This document shows positions 26,659 to 34,670 of a stretch of DNA of 64,000 nucleotides, one piece after another; position 1 is the stretch's first letter; each line of letters opens with the position of its first letter. Source of the stretch: Oryzibacter oryziterrae. Lineage in GTDB: Bacteria; Pseudomonadota; Alphaproteobacteria; Rhizobiales; Pleomorphomonadaceae. Where the stretch lies: NCBI RefSeq assembly GCF_021864535.1, contig NZ_JAKJIC010000001.1:372001-436000 (forward strand), in the 5' to 3' direction. The position numbers and the translations under genes were made by a program. The notes under the pieces were generated by a model. That model had not been told where the DNA came from. It was given only the letters and a program-made list of their open reading frames with translations, and did no database searches.

Positions 26659-26994
26659 AGGCGGGTGAAAGAAATTCTGAATCTCGCTTTTGCGAAATTG
26701 CACCTTCCATTTTCACAATCATAGATTGCTCAAATGCGGCGAATCCTTGATTATTAAGGATTTATAAATGTGCCAACCCCTTGATTTCGCTTGGCAGGGC
26801 GTATCCGTGCCCGCTGCATTGCAGCAATTGTTCGTTCGGCCAATTAAGTCGACATTCCATTTTCGCATGACAGAAATGATCTAAGCCATCTGGTATGCAC
26901 GAAAATGATGAGTATCTTTCCTATGCACAGAGGGAAACCAAGGGTCTGAAAGAAGCCAAAGGGCACCGGACCCCAGCTTGGAAAGAGGTACGAA
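26659..26994. other. AT-rich intergenic stretch before the DUF3563 pair
   Basis: 336 bp, markedly more AT-rich than its flanks. It holds the hairpin at 26742-26762 and a GAAAGAGG ribosome site for the first small gene. It probably carries that gene's promoter. No open frame of convincing composition was found. Confidence 0.5.
26742..26762 (+). terminator. Possible terminator hairpin after the tatD-MBL operon
   Basis: AATCCTT (26742-26748) and AAGGATT (26756-26762) form a 7-bp stem with a 7-nt loop, followed by TTATAAAT. The stem is AT-rich and the T-run poor, so termination is uncertain. Confidence 0.35.
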
Positions 26995-27159
26995 ATGTTG
27001 GCTCGACTGAAGACCATCACCCGCAGTCTCAAGGCGCCGTCCGCTCAGGAACGTGAAGCAGCCTATCTCGACGAAGCCTGTGACCGTCTCGAGCTTGAAT
27101 ATCGCCAGCGGCAGATCGATCGCGGCCTGTTCCGGGCCCGCGGCAGCTATCCGCTCTGA
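26995..27159 (+). CDS. DUF3563-like very small protein, first copy
   Basis: Protein of 54 aa beginning MLARLKTITRSLKAPS. GAAAGAGG lies 7 bp before the ATG. It has a short basic N-terminal helix, then AYLDEACDRLELEYRQRQID, which matches the YLxxAxDxxDLExRxRxLDR pattern of the DUF3563 family. It is soluble, strongly charged and probably a helical hairpin. A clear paralogue follows 56 bp downstream. Family function is unknown. The coding choice is supported by two homologous frames in tandem with good ribosome sites. Confidence 0.72.
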   Translation: MLARLKTITRSLKAPSAQEREAAYLDEACDRLELEYRQRQIDRGLFRARGSYPL

Positions 27160-27215
27160 TGATCGCCGGGCGCATGGGGCGCCCCGATCGACCGATGACT
27201 TGAAAGGAATATAAA

Positions 27216-27371
27216 ATGTTTGGACAGATCAAGAAGATGGCCAACGCCCTCAAGGCCCCCAGCCTGCGTGACCGCCAGATGGCCTACCTCAACGAAGCCG
27301 CCGACCGCTTCGACCTGGAATATCGCGAGCGTCAGCTCGATCGTGGCACCTTCGGTCGCCGCGGCCTGTGA
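27216..27371 (+). CDS. DUF3563-like very small protein, second copy
   Basis: Protein of 51 aa beginning MFGQIKKMANALKAPS. AAAGGA lies 9 bp upstream of the ATG. It shares with the first copy the LKAPS turn, the AYL(D/N)EAxDRxxLEYRxRQxDRGxF core and a short Arg/Gly tail; about half to two thirds of aligned residues are identical by eye. A tandem duplication is the simplest explanation. It ends 19 bp before the end of the convergent mazG gene. Confidence 0.72.
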   Translation: MFGQIKKMANALKAPSLRDRQMAYLNEAADRFDLEYRERQLDRGTFGRRGL

Positions 27372-27390
27372 TTGACCGCGGCTTGAGCAA

Positions 27391-28209
27391 TCAAGCCTCG
27401 GACTTGGCGGCCTGCCAAAGGGCCTCCATCTCTGCAAGCGACGCCTCCTTCGGCTGGCGTCCCGCGTCGGCAAGCCGGCGCTCGATGTAGGAAAAGCGTC
27501 GCCGGAACTTCTCATTGGTGACGCGCACGGCGCCCTCGGGATCGATGCCGAGGTGGCGCCCGAGGTTGGCAAGGGCGAACAGGACATCTCCCAGTTCGCC
27601 TTCGATGGCAGGCCGGTCGCCGGCGCCATCGATCTCCGCCTCGAGCTCGGTGAGCTCCTCCCGGATCTTGGCGATCACCGCCTTCGGGTCATTCCAGTCA
27701 AAACCGACGCTGCCGGCCTTGTCCTGCAGCTTCACCGCGCGCATCAGCGCGGGAATGGCGACGGGCACGTCGTCCAGGAGGCTGGCTGCCGCCGGGGCGG
27801 CCGTCTCGCCGCGACGGGCTGCCTTCTCGGCCTTTTCCTCCGCCTTGATGCGAGCCCACGCGCCCTTGGCCATCTGCGGCGAGCGCGCCTCTTCCGGCCC
27901 GAATACATGCGGATGGCGCCGGATCATCTTGGTGGTGATGGCCTCGACCACGTCGGGGAAGGCAAAGGCGCCTTCCTCCTCGGCCATGCGGGCGTGGAAG
28001 ACCACCTGCAGCAGCAAATCCCCCAGTTCATCACAGATATCGTGCCGGTCGCCGCGCGCGATGGCCTCGGCCACCTCGTGGGCTTCCTCCAGCGTATAGG
28101 GGGCGATGGTCTCGAAGGTCTGCTCGACGTCCCAGGCGCAGCCGGTTTGCGGGTCGCGTAGGCGCCGCATGATCTCGATGAGAGTGCCGATATCGCGCCC
28201 TGGCTGCAT
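27391..28209 (-). CDS. mazG: Nucleoside triphosphate pyrophosphohydrolase MazG
   Basis: House-cleaning all-alpha NTP pyrophosphatase of 272 aa with two MazG domains, the long form found in most proteobacteria. The first domain starts LRDPQTGCAWD and has the metal-binding pattern EEAHEVAEAI plus DELGDLLLQVVFHARMAEE. The second, catalytic in E. coli, has EELTELEAEI and EGELGDVLFALANLGRHL. It removes non-canonical or excess nucleotides. An alanine-rich insert (about residues 130-145) separates the domains. It is a single-gene unit here. Confidence 0.93.
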   Translation of the reverse strand: MQPGRDIGTLIEIMRRLRDPQTGCAWDVEQTFETIAPYTLEEAHEVAEAIARGDRHDICDELGDLLLQVVFHARMAEEEGAFAFPDVVEAITTKMIRRHPHVFGPEEARSPQMAKGAWARIKAEEKAEKAARRGETAAPAAASLLDDVPVAIPALMRAVKLQDKAGSVGFDWNDPKAVIAKIREELTELEAEIDGAGDRPAIEGELGDVLFALANLGRHLGIDPEGAVRVTNEKFRRRFSYIERRLADAGRQPKEASLAEMEALWQAAKSEA

Positions 28210-28500
28210 GGGGTGGTCCTTTCCTTGGCTTGACGCTGCAATGCCCTGTTTGGGCGGGGCTTGTCAAATGGGGGAAGGGTGGGGCACCCCAGCCGTCATG
28301 ATCCGCGGAGGCGGACCATGACGAGCTTGGGGACGAGCTTGGGGGCGGGGAGATTGACGTCGAGGGGCGCAGGACCGCTTCGATAACGAACAGGCAATCC
28401 ACGGCCCCCTTGTGCGGCTCCGCCTCTGCGCGCATGATCTGCGCACCTCAGGATCGTCCCGTATTTCAGGCTTGAGGCCTTTTGTTACCGGAGAATTTCC

Positions 28501-29457
28501 ATGTGGGATTTCAGTATTGCGCGCGCCATCGGGCTGATGGTGCGGACCATGCCCTTCATTCTGACGCGCATGGCAATCTATTTCGGCATCACCTTCGCTT
28601 ATATCGTCGCCACCGGCATCGGGGCGGCGATCGGTTATGGCATCGGCCATGTGGGCAGTGATCCCGCGGCCTTCGGCTTCTGGGGCGGGGCGGCGGGCTT
28701 CGTCTTCGTATCGATCGGTGTCTACTGGATCCGCGAGTATATCCTCTACATCGTCAAGGCCGGGCATATCGCCGTGCTGGTGAAGCTCATGGATGGCGAG
28801 ACGCTGCCGGACGGGCAGGGGCAGGTGGCCTATGCCAAGACGGTGGTGACCGAGCGCTTCGGCGAGGCGAGCGTGCTGTTCGCGCTCGACCAGCTGATCA
28901 AGGGCGTCATCGGCGCCATCACCGGGTTGATCGGCGGCATCGCGTCCTTCATTCCCATCCCCGGGCTGGACGGTCTGGTGCGCTTCGTCAACGCGGTGAT
29001 CCGCATGTCCATGACCTATGTGGACGAGGTGGTGCTGGCCTATAACATTCGCATCGGCTCGACCAACCCGTGGGAGACGTCCTGCGACGGGCTGGTGCTC
29101 TATGCGCAGAATGCCAAGACGATCGTGAAGAACGCCATCTGGCTGACCATCTTTCTCTACATCTTCGCCGGACTGGTGTTCGTTCTCATTCTCGGGCCGA
29201 TGGCGGCGCTGTTCTATCTGTTCCCCGGCGACGCCTCGGTGTGGGCGGTGCTGGCGGCGATCGTGTTCGCCTGGGCCTTCAAGGCGGCGGTGCTGGAGCC
29301 CTTTGCCATCGCCTGCCTGATGGAGGTCTATTTCAAGGCCATCGAGGGCCAGACGCCCGACCCGCTGTGGGATCGCCGGCTGAGCGACGCGTCGGCCAAG
29401 TTCCGCGACCTCAAGGACAAGGCGTTTGGCGCCGGCGGACAGCCGGCCACCGCCTGA
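28501..29457 (+). CDS. Multi-spanning membrane protein of unknown function
   Basis: Protein of 318 aa with about six to eight hydrophobic segments: 20-50, 58-90, 135-165, 215-250 and 255-285 are the clear ones. SMTYVDEVVLAYNIR near residue 168 is a polar motif between helices and may be functionally important. No signal peptide is seen apart from the first membrane segment. No Walker, zinc or transport-family signature was recognised. The motif slightly resembles the SYVDEA stretch of choline-transporter-like proteins, but I cannot support that assignment. A weak ribosome site (GGAG) precedes the ATG. The gene is alone between mazG and a HAD gene. Confidence 0.72.
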   Translation: MWDFSIARAIGLMVRTMPFILTRMAIYFGITFAYIVATGIGAAIGYGIGHVGSDPAAFGFWGGAAGFVFVSIGVYWIREYILYIVKAGHIAVLVKLMDGETLPDGQGQVAYAKTVVTERFGEASVLFALDQLIKGVIGAITGLIGGIASFIPIPGLDGLVRFVNAVIRMSMTYVDEVVLAYNIRIGSTNPWETSCDGLVLYAQNAKTIVKNAIWLTIFLYIFAGLVFVLILGPMAALFYLFPGDASVWAVLAAIVFAWAFKAAVLEPFAIACLMEVYFKAIEGQTPDPLWDRRLSDASAKFRDLKDKAFGAGGQPATA

Positions 29458-29542
29458 TGCCTCCAGTGCATTGATTCAGTCAGAGGAGTCACCTTGAGCG
29501 GTATTCAGCGCACTCGATTTTCTTGTTTGTGCCGCGACTTAT

Positions 29543-29582
29543 CCACTCGGACTACCCCTTGCGGGCCGTACCATCCGAGTGG
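29543..29582. terminator. Hairpin between convergent genes
   Basis: CCACTCGGA (29543-29551) and TCCGAGTGG (29574-29582) pair perfectly over 9 bp with a 22-nt loop. It lies between the ends of the membrane-protein gene and the convergent HAD gene, where a bidirectional terminator is expected. There is no clear T-run. Confidence 0.4.
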
Positions 29583-29601
29583 GTCGATGCACTAGGCGTT
29601 G

Positions 29602-30324
29602 TCAGCCCTGGAGCCGCAAGGCGACCAGGGCCGGACGGGAGAGGTGGCCGATATCGGGCAGGACGGCGTGGGCCAGGTGCTGCAGGACGTCGCGCGAACT
29701 GGTGCCGGACAATACGGCCACCCGGACGCCGGCGCCGGCAGACCGGCCCATTTCCATGTCGTGGGGATTGTCGCCGACCACGGCGATTTCCTCGGGCGGG
29801 ATGGCGAGGGCCGCGGCGAAGGCCTGCACCATGCCAGGGCCGGGCTTGACGCCGTGGCCACTATCATAGCCGGCTACGAAATCGACGAGATCGGTCAAGC
29901 CGAAATGGGCGAGCATGGTGCGGATGGCGCCTTCGCTGTCGCTCGAGGCGATGCCGATCCGAAGTCCCTCGCTCTTGAGTCGGCTGAATAACGCGGCGAG
30001 ATCGGTCAGCGGCACCGAGCTTGTGGCCGAGCGGGTGAAGAGGTCGTCGAGTTCGACAACAAGCGTGTCGGGGGCGACGGGGCTGCCGGCCTCGACCCAG
30101 GCTTCGGCGATTTCGCGGGTGTTGCCGGCGGCGAGCAGGCTGTTGGACCGGGTGATGCCGGTCGTCTCGTCCATGCCGCCAAGGTCGAGCAGGACCGAGG
30201 CGAGGGCCGTGTCACCAGCGGCAGCGAGCAGTGCGGCCTTGCGGTTCATCGGGCCCCAGGTGAGGTGATAGTCGATCAGGGTGCCGTCCTTGTCGAACAA
30301 TACACCCTTGATGTCGTCAGTCAT
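29602..30324 (-). CDS. HAD-superfamily hydrolase (phosphoglycolate-phosphatase-like)
   Basis: Cytoplasmic phosphatase of 240 aa. LFDKDGTLIDYHLTW near residue 8 is HAD motif I with the DxDGT nucleophile. IGIASSDSEGAI is motif II, GVKPGPGMVQAF supplies the motif III lysine, and VVGDNPHDMEMGRSAG is motif IV. The cap is the alpha-helical type of Gph-like enzymes. The start at 30324 (MTDDIKG) puts motif I at the usual place and has GAGGG upstream; a longer frame to 30411 is unlikely. Substrate class is small phosphate esters; no operon partner gives a hint. Confidence 0.88.
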   Translation of the reverse strand: MTDDIKGVLFDKDGTLIDYHLTWGPMNRKAALLAAAGDTALASVLLDLGGMDETTGITRSNSLLAAGNTREIAEAWVEAGSPVAPDTLVVELDDLFTRSATSSVPLTDLAALFSRLKSEGLRIGIASSDSEGAIRTMLAHFGLTDLVDFVAGYDSGHGVKPGPGMVQAFAAALAIPPEEIAVVGDNPHDMEMGRSAGAGVRVAVLSGTSSRDVLQHLAHAVLPDIGHLSRPALVALRLQG

Positions 30325-30792
30325 GATGAGCCCTCGTCCGTCGCGCCCCGCAAGGCGAGGTTTCAGCCAAGTACAATGATGCGATTGCCTCGGCAAGATG
30401 AGTCCCGACAAGCAACTGGTCGATCACGCAGTTTTTGATCGCGTTATCGCAAACATCGCCGTGGGAGCGGTTGCGGCGGGCGCGTCGGGCTTTGATCGCA
30501 GCTGCCGGGATGGGGCGATCGCATCGTGGCGCGCGCGCAACCGTCTGAAATTCGAAAATCGCAATATTCATAAGCGGTTATGCAGCGATCATCTTGCCTG
30601 GTTTCCGGGCAGCGTCATTCTTGCGGCAAGTCGCCGGTTGCGCGGTAACATGTTACACCGGCCGGGCGCGGGCGTTAACGACGATTTTTGCTGCAAGTAT
30701 TGAACACCACTACATTTTTCCGCCAGATTTCGATATTCTATTAACGGCTTCGAACTAGGCTGGTGCCGGTCTCCTGAAATCGCAGGTTCATC
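30325..30792. other. Intergenic stretch upstream of the GGDEF gene
   Basis: 468 bp between the divergent HAD gene and the GGDEF-domain gene. The right third (30660-30760) is AT-rich and likely carries the promoter. It contains the perfect palindrome at 30645-30656. An open frame at 30398-30703 lacks a ribosome site and protein-like composition and was not called. Confidence 0.5.
30645..30656. promoter_or_regulatory. Perfect 12-bp palindrome, possible operator
   Basis: GTAACATGTTAC at 30645-30656 is a perfect dyad, about 140 bp upstream of the GGDEF gene. Such dyads are typical of TetR-type operators. No matching regulator gene is adjacent, so the role is speculative. Confidence 0.3.
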
Positions 30793-31989
30793 GTGGAACA
30801 GATGCTGAGTGGCTCCGGTTTGGCTCTGGTGGGCTCGATGGTGGCTGCAACCCTTGCCTTTGCAATGGGTTTGGTCTGGCTGAGCGATCGAAGCCAGAAG
30901 GCAGTCGGTTGGATCGCCATGGCGTTGGCGCTGGGCGGGATCGCCGCGGCGCTGTCGGCGGCGCCGGATGTGGTGCCGTCCCTGCGCTCGGGCCTGATCG
31001 CCGACATCGCCATTGCGCTCTGTCTCGGCGTGATGTGGCACGGCTTTGCGGTGTTCGAACATCGCCAACCAAAGCTCTGGGCGACACTCGGCGGCGCGCT
31101 GCTCTGGTGTGTGCTGGCCTTCGTGCCGACGCTGGTGGGCCATCACACACCGCTGGTCGTGATGCAGGCGGCCATGGTGACGGCCTATGCCTGGGCGGTT
31201 GCGGCCGGGCTGATCCACGGCGGACGGGAAGAGCCGCTGCCGGCCCGCTGGGCGGCCGCCACGCTGATGATCTTCCACGGCGGGCTGGCGCTCATGCGCA
31301 TCCCCATGACCTATTTCTACGACGTCTCACCTCAGGACTTTGCCGTCGAAGATTCGCTCTTCGCGCTGGAAGGTACGCTGTTCGCCGCCTGCGTCGCCAT
31401 TGCCATGCTGGCGCTGGCTACCCAGCGGGCCTCGGCGCGCTATCGCAAGGCGGCGGAGACGGATTCGTTGACCGGCATCGCCAACCGCCACATGTTCATG
31501 CGCCACGTGGATCCGATGGTGCGCCGGGCGACGGACAAGGGCGTGCTGATCCTGCTCGACCTCGATCATTTCAAGGTGATCAATGACATGTATGGCCATG
31601 TGCAGGGCGACCTGGCGCTGATCGCCTTTGCCGACACCATCAAGGGTGAGGTGAGCGAACCCGATCAGCTGGGCCGCATCGAAGGCAAGCAGTTCGCGCT
31701 GTTCATGCCGGACGTGACGCTCGACATCGGCATCCACGTGGCCGAGTATCTGCGCCGCAAGACCGAGGCGGTGCGGCTCGACATCAACGACATGCGCATT
31801 CCCCTGACCATGAGCGCCGGTGTCGCCGCCGTGGCCGATACGGGGCCGGATCTCGACGCCCTGCGGGCTGCCGCCGAAATCGCCCTGCGCGATTCCAAAT
31901 CCGGTGGCCGCAACCGGGTGACGCCCTTTTCCAAGGTATTGAAAGTGCGCGAGCTTGCCCGCAAGGGCGGCCTCAAGGCGGTGAGCTGA
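30793..31989 (+). CDS. Membrane GGDEF-domain protein with a degenerate active site
   Basis: Protein of 398 aa. The first 220 residues hold about seven membrane segments, an integral sensor of unnamed type. A GGDEF domain fills about 225-385. The substrate-binding part is intact (DSLTGIANR, LLDLDHFKVINDMYGHVQGD), but the signature loop reads G-R-I-E-G-K-Q-F, with E297-G298-K299-Q300-F301 where GGDEF is expected. The catalytic acidic residue is a lysine, and no RxxD inhibitory site precedes it. By family knowledge this should abolish cyclic-di-GMP synthesis, leaving a receptor or scaffold role. The start is GTG 30793 or ATG 30802. Confidence 0.85.
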   Translation: MEQMLSGSGLALVGSMVAATLAFAMGLVWLSDRSQKAVGWIAMALALGGIAAALSAAPDVVPSLRSGLIADIAIALCLGVMWHGFAVFEHRQPKLWATLGGALLWCVLAFVPTLVGHHTPLVVMQAAMVTAYAWAVAAGLIHGGREEPLPARWAAATLMIFHGGLALMRIPMTYFYDVSPQDFAVEDSLFALEGTLFAACVAIAMLALATQRASARYRKAAETDSLTGIANRHMFMRHVDPMVRRATDKGVLILLDLDHFKVINDMYGHVQGDLALIAFADTIKGEVSEPDQLGRIEGKQFALFMPDVTLDIGIHVAEYLRRKTEAVRLDINDMRIPLTMSAGVAAVADTGPDLDALRAAAEIALRDSKSGGRNRVTPFSKVLKVRELARKGGLKAVS

Positions 31990-32111
31990 CGTCCAAGGCT
32001 TGATAAGTGGCCCCTCGACGCGCAAAATATCGCCCGGACTTGGTTGCCAAGCGACAATCAGTCGAGTATGTGGGGGCCGCGCGCCTGTTGCGACCGGCCG
32101 CGATCTGGTGA

Positions 32112-32187
32112 GAGCTCGTAGCTCAGTCGGTAGAGCACGTGACTTTTAATCATGGGGTCATGGGTTCGAATCCCATCGAGCTCACCA
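32112..32187 (+). tRNA. tRNA-Lys (anticodon TTT)
   Basis: 76 nt including an encoded CCA. Acceptor stem GAGCTCG / CGAGCTC, D-arm GCTC / GAGC, anticodon stem CGTGA / TCATG with loop CTTTTAA (anticodon TTT), variable GGGTC, T-arm ATGGG / CCCAT with loop TTCGAAT, discriminator A. It reads AAA/AAG. It lies 122 bp after the GGDEF gene and is followed by a toxin-antitoxin pair, a usual integration neighbourhood. Confidence 0.97.
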
Positions 32188-32377
32188 TTTTCCACTTAAA
32201 ATCAGTAGTTTATACGAAGGGCCTTGTTCGCTTTAGCAGGGCGGTCGCGGTCTGCGTTGGGTCTGCGCTGACGCTGGCAAGGCGCAGCCATTTCAACAGG
32301 AAGGGCGCTCTCAGTGCTTATCGCTCACTGCGATTTTGCCGGGCGCGTCCAGTACTGACTTTGCCTTGTTCCCGGAT

Positions 32378-32406
32378 TTGACCTGCGTACAAAAAATTAG
32401 TACGAT
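32378..32406 (+). promoter_or_regulatory. higBA promoter
   Basis: TTGACC (32378-32383), a 17-bp spacer and TACGAT (32401-32406) make a good sigma70 promoter. Transcription would start at about 32412-32414, at or next to the toxin ATG, so the message may be leaderless. Confidence 0.5.
32386..32404. promoter_or_regulatory. Probable HigA operator
   Basis: CGTAC (32386-32390) and GTACG (32400-32404) are a perfect inverted repeat with 9 bp between, lying over the spacer and -10 box of the higBA promoter. HigA-type antitoxins repress their own promoter through such dyads; the assignment here is inferred. Confidence 0.45.
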
Positions 32407-32411
32407 TGACC

Positions 32412-32693
32412 ATGATCAAGAGTTTTCGGGACCGTCGAACGGCTGATCTCCATGACGGGCTGGCGGCAAAGGGCTTGCCGGCGGATGTGTTGAAGCGTGC
32501 GGTTTCCAAGCTTTTCCTGATCGACACCGTCACACGGCTCGAGGATCTGCGCGTTCCACCTGGCAACAGACTGGAAGCCTTGTCCGGACAGCGTTCCGGC
32601 CAACATTCGATCAGGGTCAACGATCAATGGCGCATCTGTTTCATCTGGAAGGATGGCGACGCCCATGAGGTTGAGTTCTGTGACTATCACTGA
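32412..32693 (+). CDS. higB: HigB-family toxin (RelE/ParE superfamily)
   Basis: Ribosome-dependent mRNA interferase-type toxin, 93 aa. The N-terminus MIKSFRDRRTADL, the central RLEDLRVPPGNRLEALSG and the C-terminal SIRVNDQWRICFIWKDGDAHEVEFCDYH are typical of HigB, with the conserved Arg of QWRI and the terminal D-Y-H. The ATG at 32412 is chosen; a TTG at 32406 would overlap the -10 box. Toxin-first order, with the antitoxin 13 bp downstream, is the hallmark of higBA. It lies 224 bp downstream of tRNA-Lys and is probably acquired. Confidence 0.9.
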   Translation: MIKSFRDRRTADLHDGLAAKGLPADVLKRAVSKLFLIDTVTRLEDLRVPPGNRLEALSGQRSGQHSIRVNDQWRICFIWKDGDAHEVEFCDYH

Positions 32694-32706
32694 AGGAGCC
32701 ACGGCC

Positions 32707-33003
32707 ATGACACGCGAAATACCGCTGCCGCACCCCGGTGCCATCCTTCGTGACGAGTTTCTGGAGCCCATGGGACTGTCGGTCTATGCCTTGGCCAAGG
32801 CGATCGAGGTGCCGCGAAGCCGCATCAACGAAATTTGTCATGGCCGACAGGGTATCACGGCGGCGATCGCGCTGCGGCTGGGACGCTTTTTTGGCGTTGA
32901 TCCGCAGTGGTTCATGAACATGCAGGCCAGATATGATCTGGAAACGGTCGCAGCAGACATGGCCGACGCGCTGCAGCGCATCAAGCCGCGGGACGCGGCC
33001 TAA
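32707..33003 (+). CDS. higA: HigA-family antitoxin (XRE-type HTH)
   Basis: Antitoxin and autorepressor of 98 aa. HPGAILRDEFLEPMGLS near residue 8 and a helix-turn-helix (SVYALAKAIEVPRSRINEICHGRQGIT, about 24-50) are followed by LRLGRFFGVDPQWFMNMQARYDLE, the standard HigA tail. The start at 32707 has GAAGGAG upstream and follows the toxin stop by 13 bp; an ATG at 32653 would overlap the toxin by 41 bp and lacks a ribosome site. It would bind and neutralise HigB and repress the shared promoter. Confidence 0.92.
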   Translation: MTREIPLPHPGAILRDEFLEPMGLSVYALAKAIEVPRSRINEICHGRQGITAAIALRLGRFFGVDPQWFMNMQARYDLETVAADMADALQRIKPRDAA

Positions 33004-33279
33004 GGGTAGGGTTTGGGGGCGGCACGAGTTGCCGGAGATCGGACGACCCGAGTTGGCGGGAGAGATGAAACGGGCGCGAGACGGGATGAAGTCACGTCTT
33101 GGATGTCAGTGTCTCTGCATGTCGAATGGTGTTGTGATGCTTGCAACAAACGCCCTTCAAATAATGCGTGATCATCCGGATTCCGTTGGCCGATAGTCAT
33201 AAAAACGTCTATGTTTTCGTGAATCGATTTTTCGATCCTTCCCAAGCTGCGTCCATTCCGTCGCGCTCGTCCCCTCACG

Positions 33280-34497
33280 GTGATCGAAGTGAATTTTGGT
33301 GTCCGTATCGGAGCGTTGTTCTACGTCTCCGCCTTCATGTATTCGACCTGGTTGACCCGCATGCCCGACGTGCTGGCGCATTTGCAGATCGACAAGGCGA
33401 CCATGGGGCTGGCGTTGCTCGGCGGGCCGGTTGGGGCGCTGGCAATCGGGCCGTTTGCCGGGCGGCTGATCGGGCGCTTCTCGGCCGGCTGGGCCGGGGT
33501 GATCGGCGTCTGCGGCGCCTCGCTGATGCTGATCGGCATCGGCAACGTCAGCCATTGGTTAGCGCTGGCGCTGGTGCTGTTCGGCATGGGCCTGTTTGCG
33601 GGCCTGTTCGAGATCGGCGCCAACTCCGGTGCCGAGCGGCTGGAAGTGGCCACCGGCAAGAAGTTCCTGTCGCAGTGCCATGGCTTCTGGAGTCTCGGCA
33701 ACATGTCCGGCGCGCTGGTGGCGGGCGTGTTTGCGCAGGCGGGTGTGAACATCGGCGTGCATTTCTCGCTGGTCGGCCTGGTGCTGGCGGCGGCGGCGCT
33801 GGCCATCCGCAACCTGCTCCCCGATCCGATGTTCGTGCGCCCCGACGCGGCGGCAGCGGCCGAAGAGAAGCCTGAAGGCAAGCGGCGCAATCTGCTGCCG
33901 AGCCTTGCCATCGTGGGCATCTGCTGCATGGCCTTCGGCGTGACCGTGGCTGAAGGCGCCGTCTACGACTGGTCGACGCTCTATATTCGCGCAGACATCG
34001 GCGGCAGCCCGTTTGGCGCCTCGGTGGCCTATGCCATCTTCGGCGTGTGCATGGCGGTGGGGCGGCTTGGCGGCGACGCGATCCGTGCCCGCTTCTCGGC
34101 GGTGTCGATCGTGGTGGTCTGTTCGGTGATGACGGGCCTTGGTCTGGTGGGCTTCGTCTTCGCGCCCAACGTGATCCTGGCCGCCAGTGCGCTGGCGCTG
34201 ATGGGCGGCGGCGTGTCGCTGGTGATGCCGATCTCGATCATGGCCGCCGGTGCCAAGCCCGGCGATCCCGCGCAGAATGTGGCGCTGATGTCGATGCTGA
34301 TGACCTTCGCCTTCATGTTCGCGCCGCCGGTGTTCGGCTTCGTGGCCCAGCATTTCGGGCTGGAAACGGCCTTCCTGATGCTGCTGCCCATGGTGGCTCT
34401 GACGCTGGTCTGCGCACCCTCTGCACGGACGCCGACGGCAGCGAAGGCGGGGCCTCTCACCGAGACGCCGCACGCCCATACACCGGCAAGTCTCTGA
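33280..34497 (+). CDS. MFS transporter (YbjJ-like)
   Basis: Inner-membrane major facilitator of about 405 aa with twelve membrane segments in two halves; the central loop (about 185-210) contains an Ala/Glu/Lys-rich stretch. WLTRMPDVLAHLQIDKATMGLALLGGPVGALAIGP-type sequence at residues 24-58 resembles the YbjJ branch, whose substrates are poorly known (sugars or drugs). The start is uncertain: GTG codons at 33280 and 33289 are the first visible, without a good ribosome site. It is a single gene with a likely terminator after it. Confidence 0.85.
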   Translation: MIEVNFGVRIGALFYVSAFMYSTWLTRMPDVLAHLQIDKATMGLALLGGPVGALAIGPFAGRLIGRFSAGWAGVIGVCGASLMLIGIGNVSHWLALALVLFGMGLFAGLFEIGANSGAERLEVATGKKFLSQCHGFWSLGNMSGALVAGVFAQAGVNIGVHFSLVGLVLAAAALAIRNLLPDPMFVRPDAAAAAEEKPEGKRRNLLPSLAIVGICCMAFGVTVAEGAVYDWSTLYIRADIGGSPFGASVAYAIFGVCMAVGRLGGDAIRARFSAVSIVVVCSVMTGLGLVGFVFAPNVILAASALALMGGGVSLVMPISIMAAGAKPGDPAQNVALMSMLMTFAFMFAPPVFGFVAQHFGLETAFLMLLPMVALTLVCAPSARTPTAAKAGPLTETPHAHTPASL

Positions 34498-34509
34498 TCC
34501 CAAGGGATG

Positions 34510-34541
34510 CACGGGGCCGGGCCTGCCTGGCTCCGTGTTTA
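34510..34541 (+). terminator. Intrinsic terminator after the MFS gene
   Basis: CACGGGGCC (34510-34518) pairs with GGCTCCGTG (34529-34537) over 9 bp, including one G-T pair, and TTTA follows. It lies 12 bp after the MFS stop codon. Confidence 0.6.
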
Positions 34542-34670
34542 TGCTCGATTGTCCGCCTGTTCGATTTGACTAAGGTGCGCGCCGCATGAAGCCGAGGTCG
34601 GCTTCGCTCCGTCCGTACGAGTGGGGGTCTCGTGCCGGCGGTTTGCCTTATCGAACACGGGACACATACA

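Noticed and set aside
30398-30703. Rightward frame of 101 codons before the GGDEF gene
   Set aside because: No ribosome site, and it crosses the AT-rich promoter region and the 12-bp palindrome.
32188-33279. Attachment-site copy of the tRNA-Lys 3' end downstream of higBA
   Set aside because: No repeat of the T-arm or acceptor sequence was found in the window, so no island boundary can be set.
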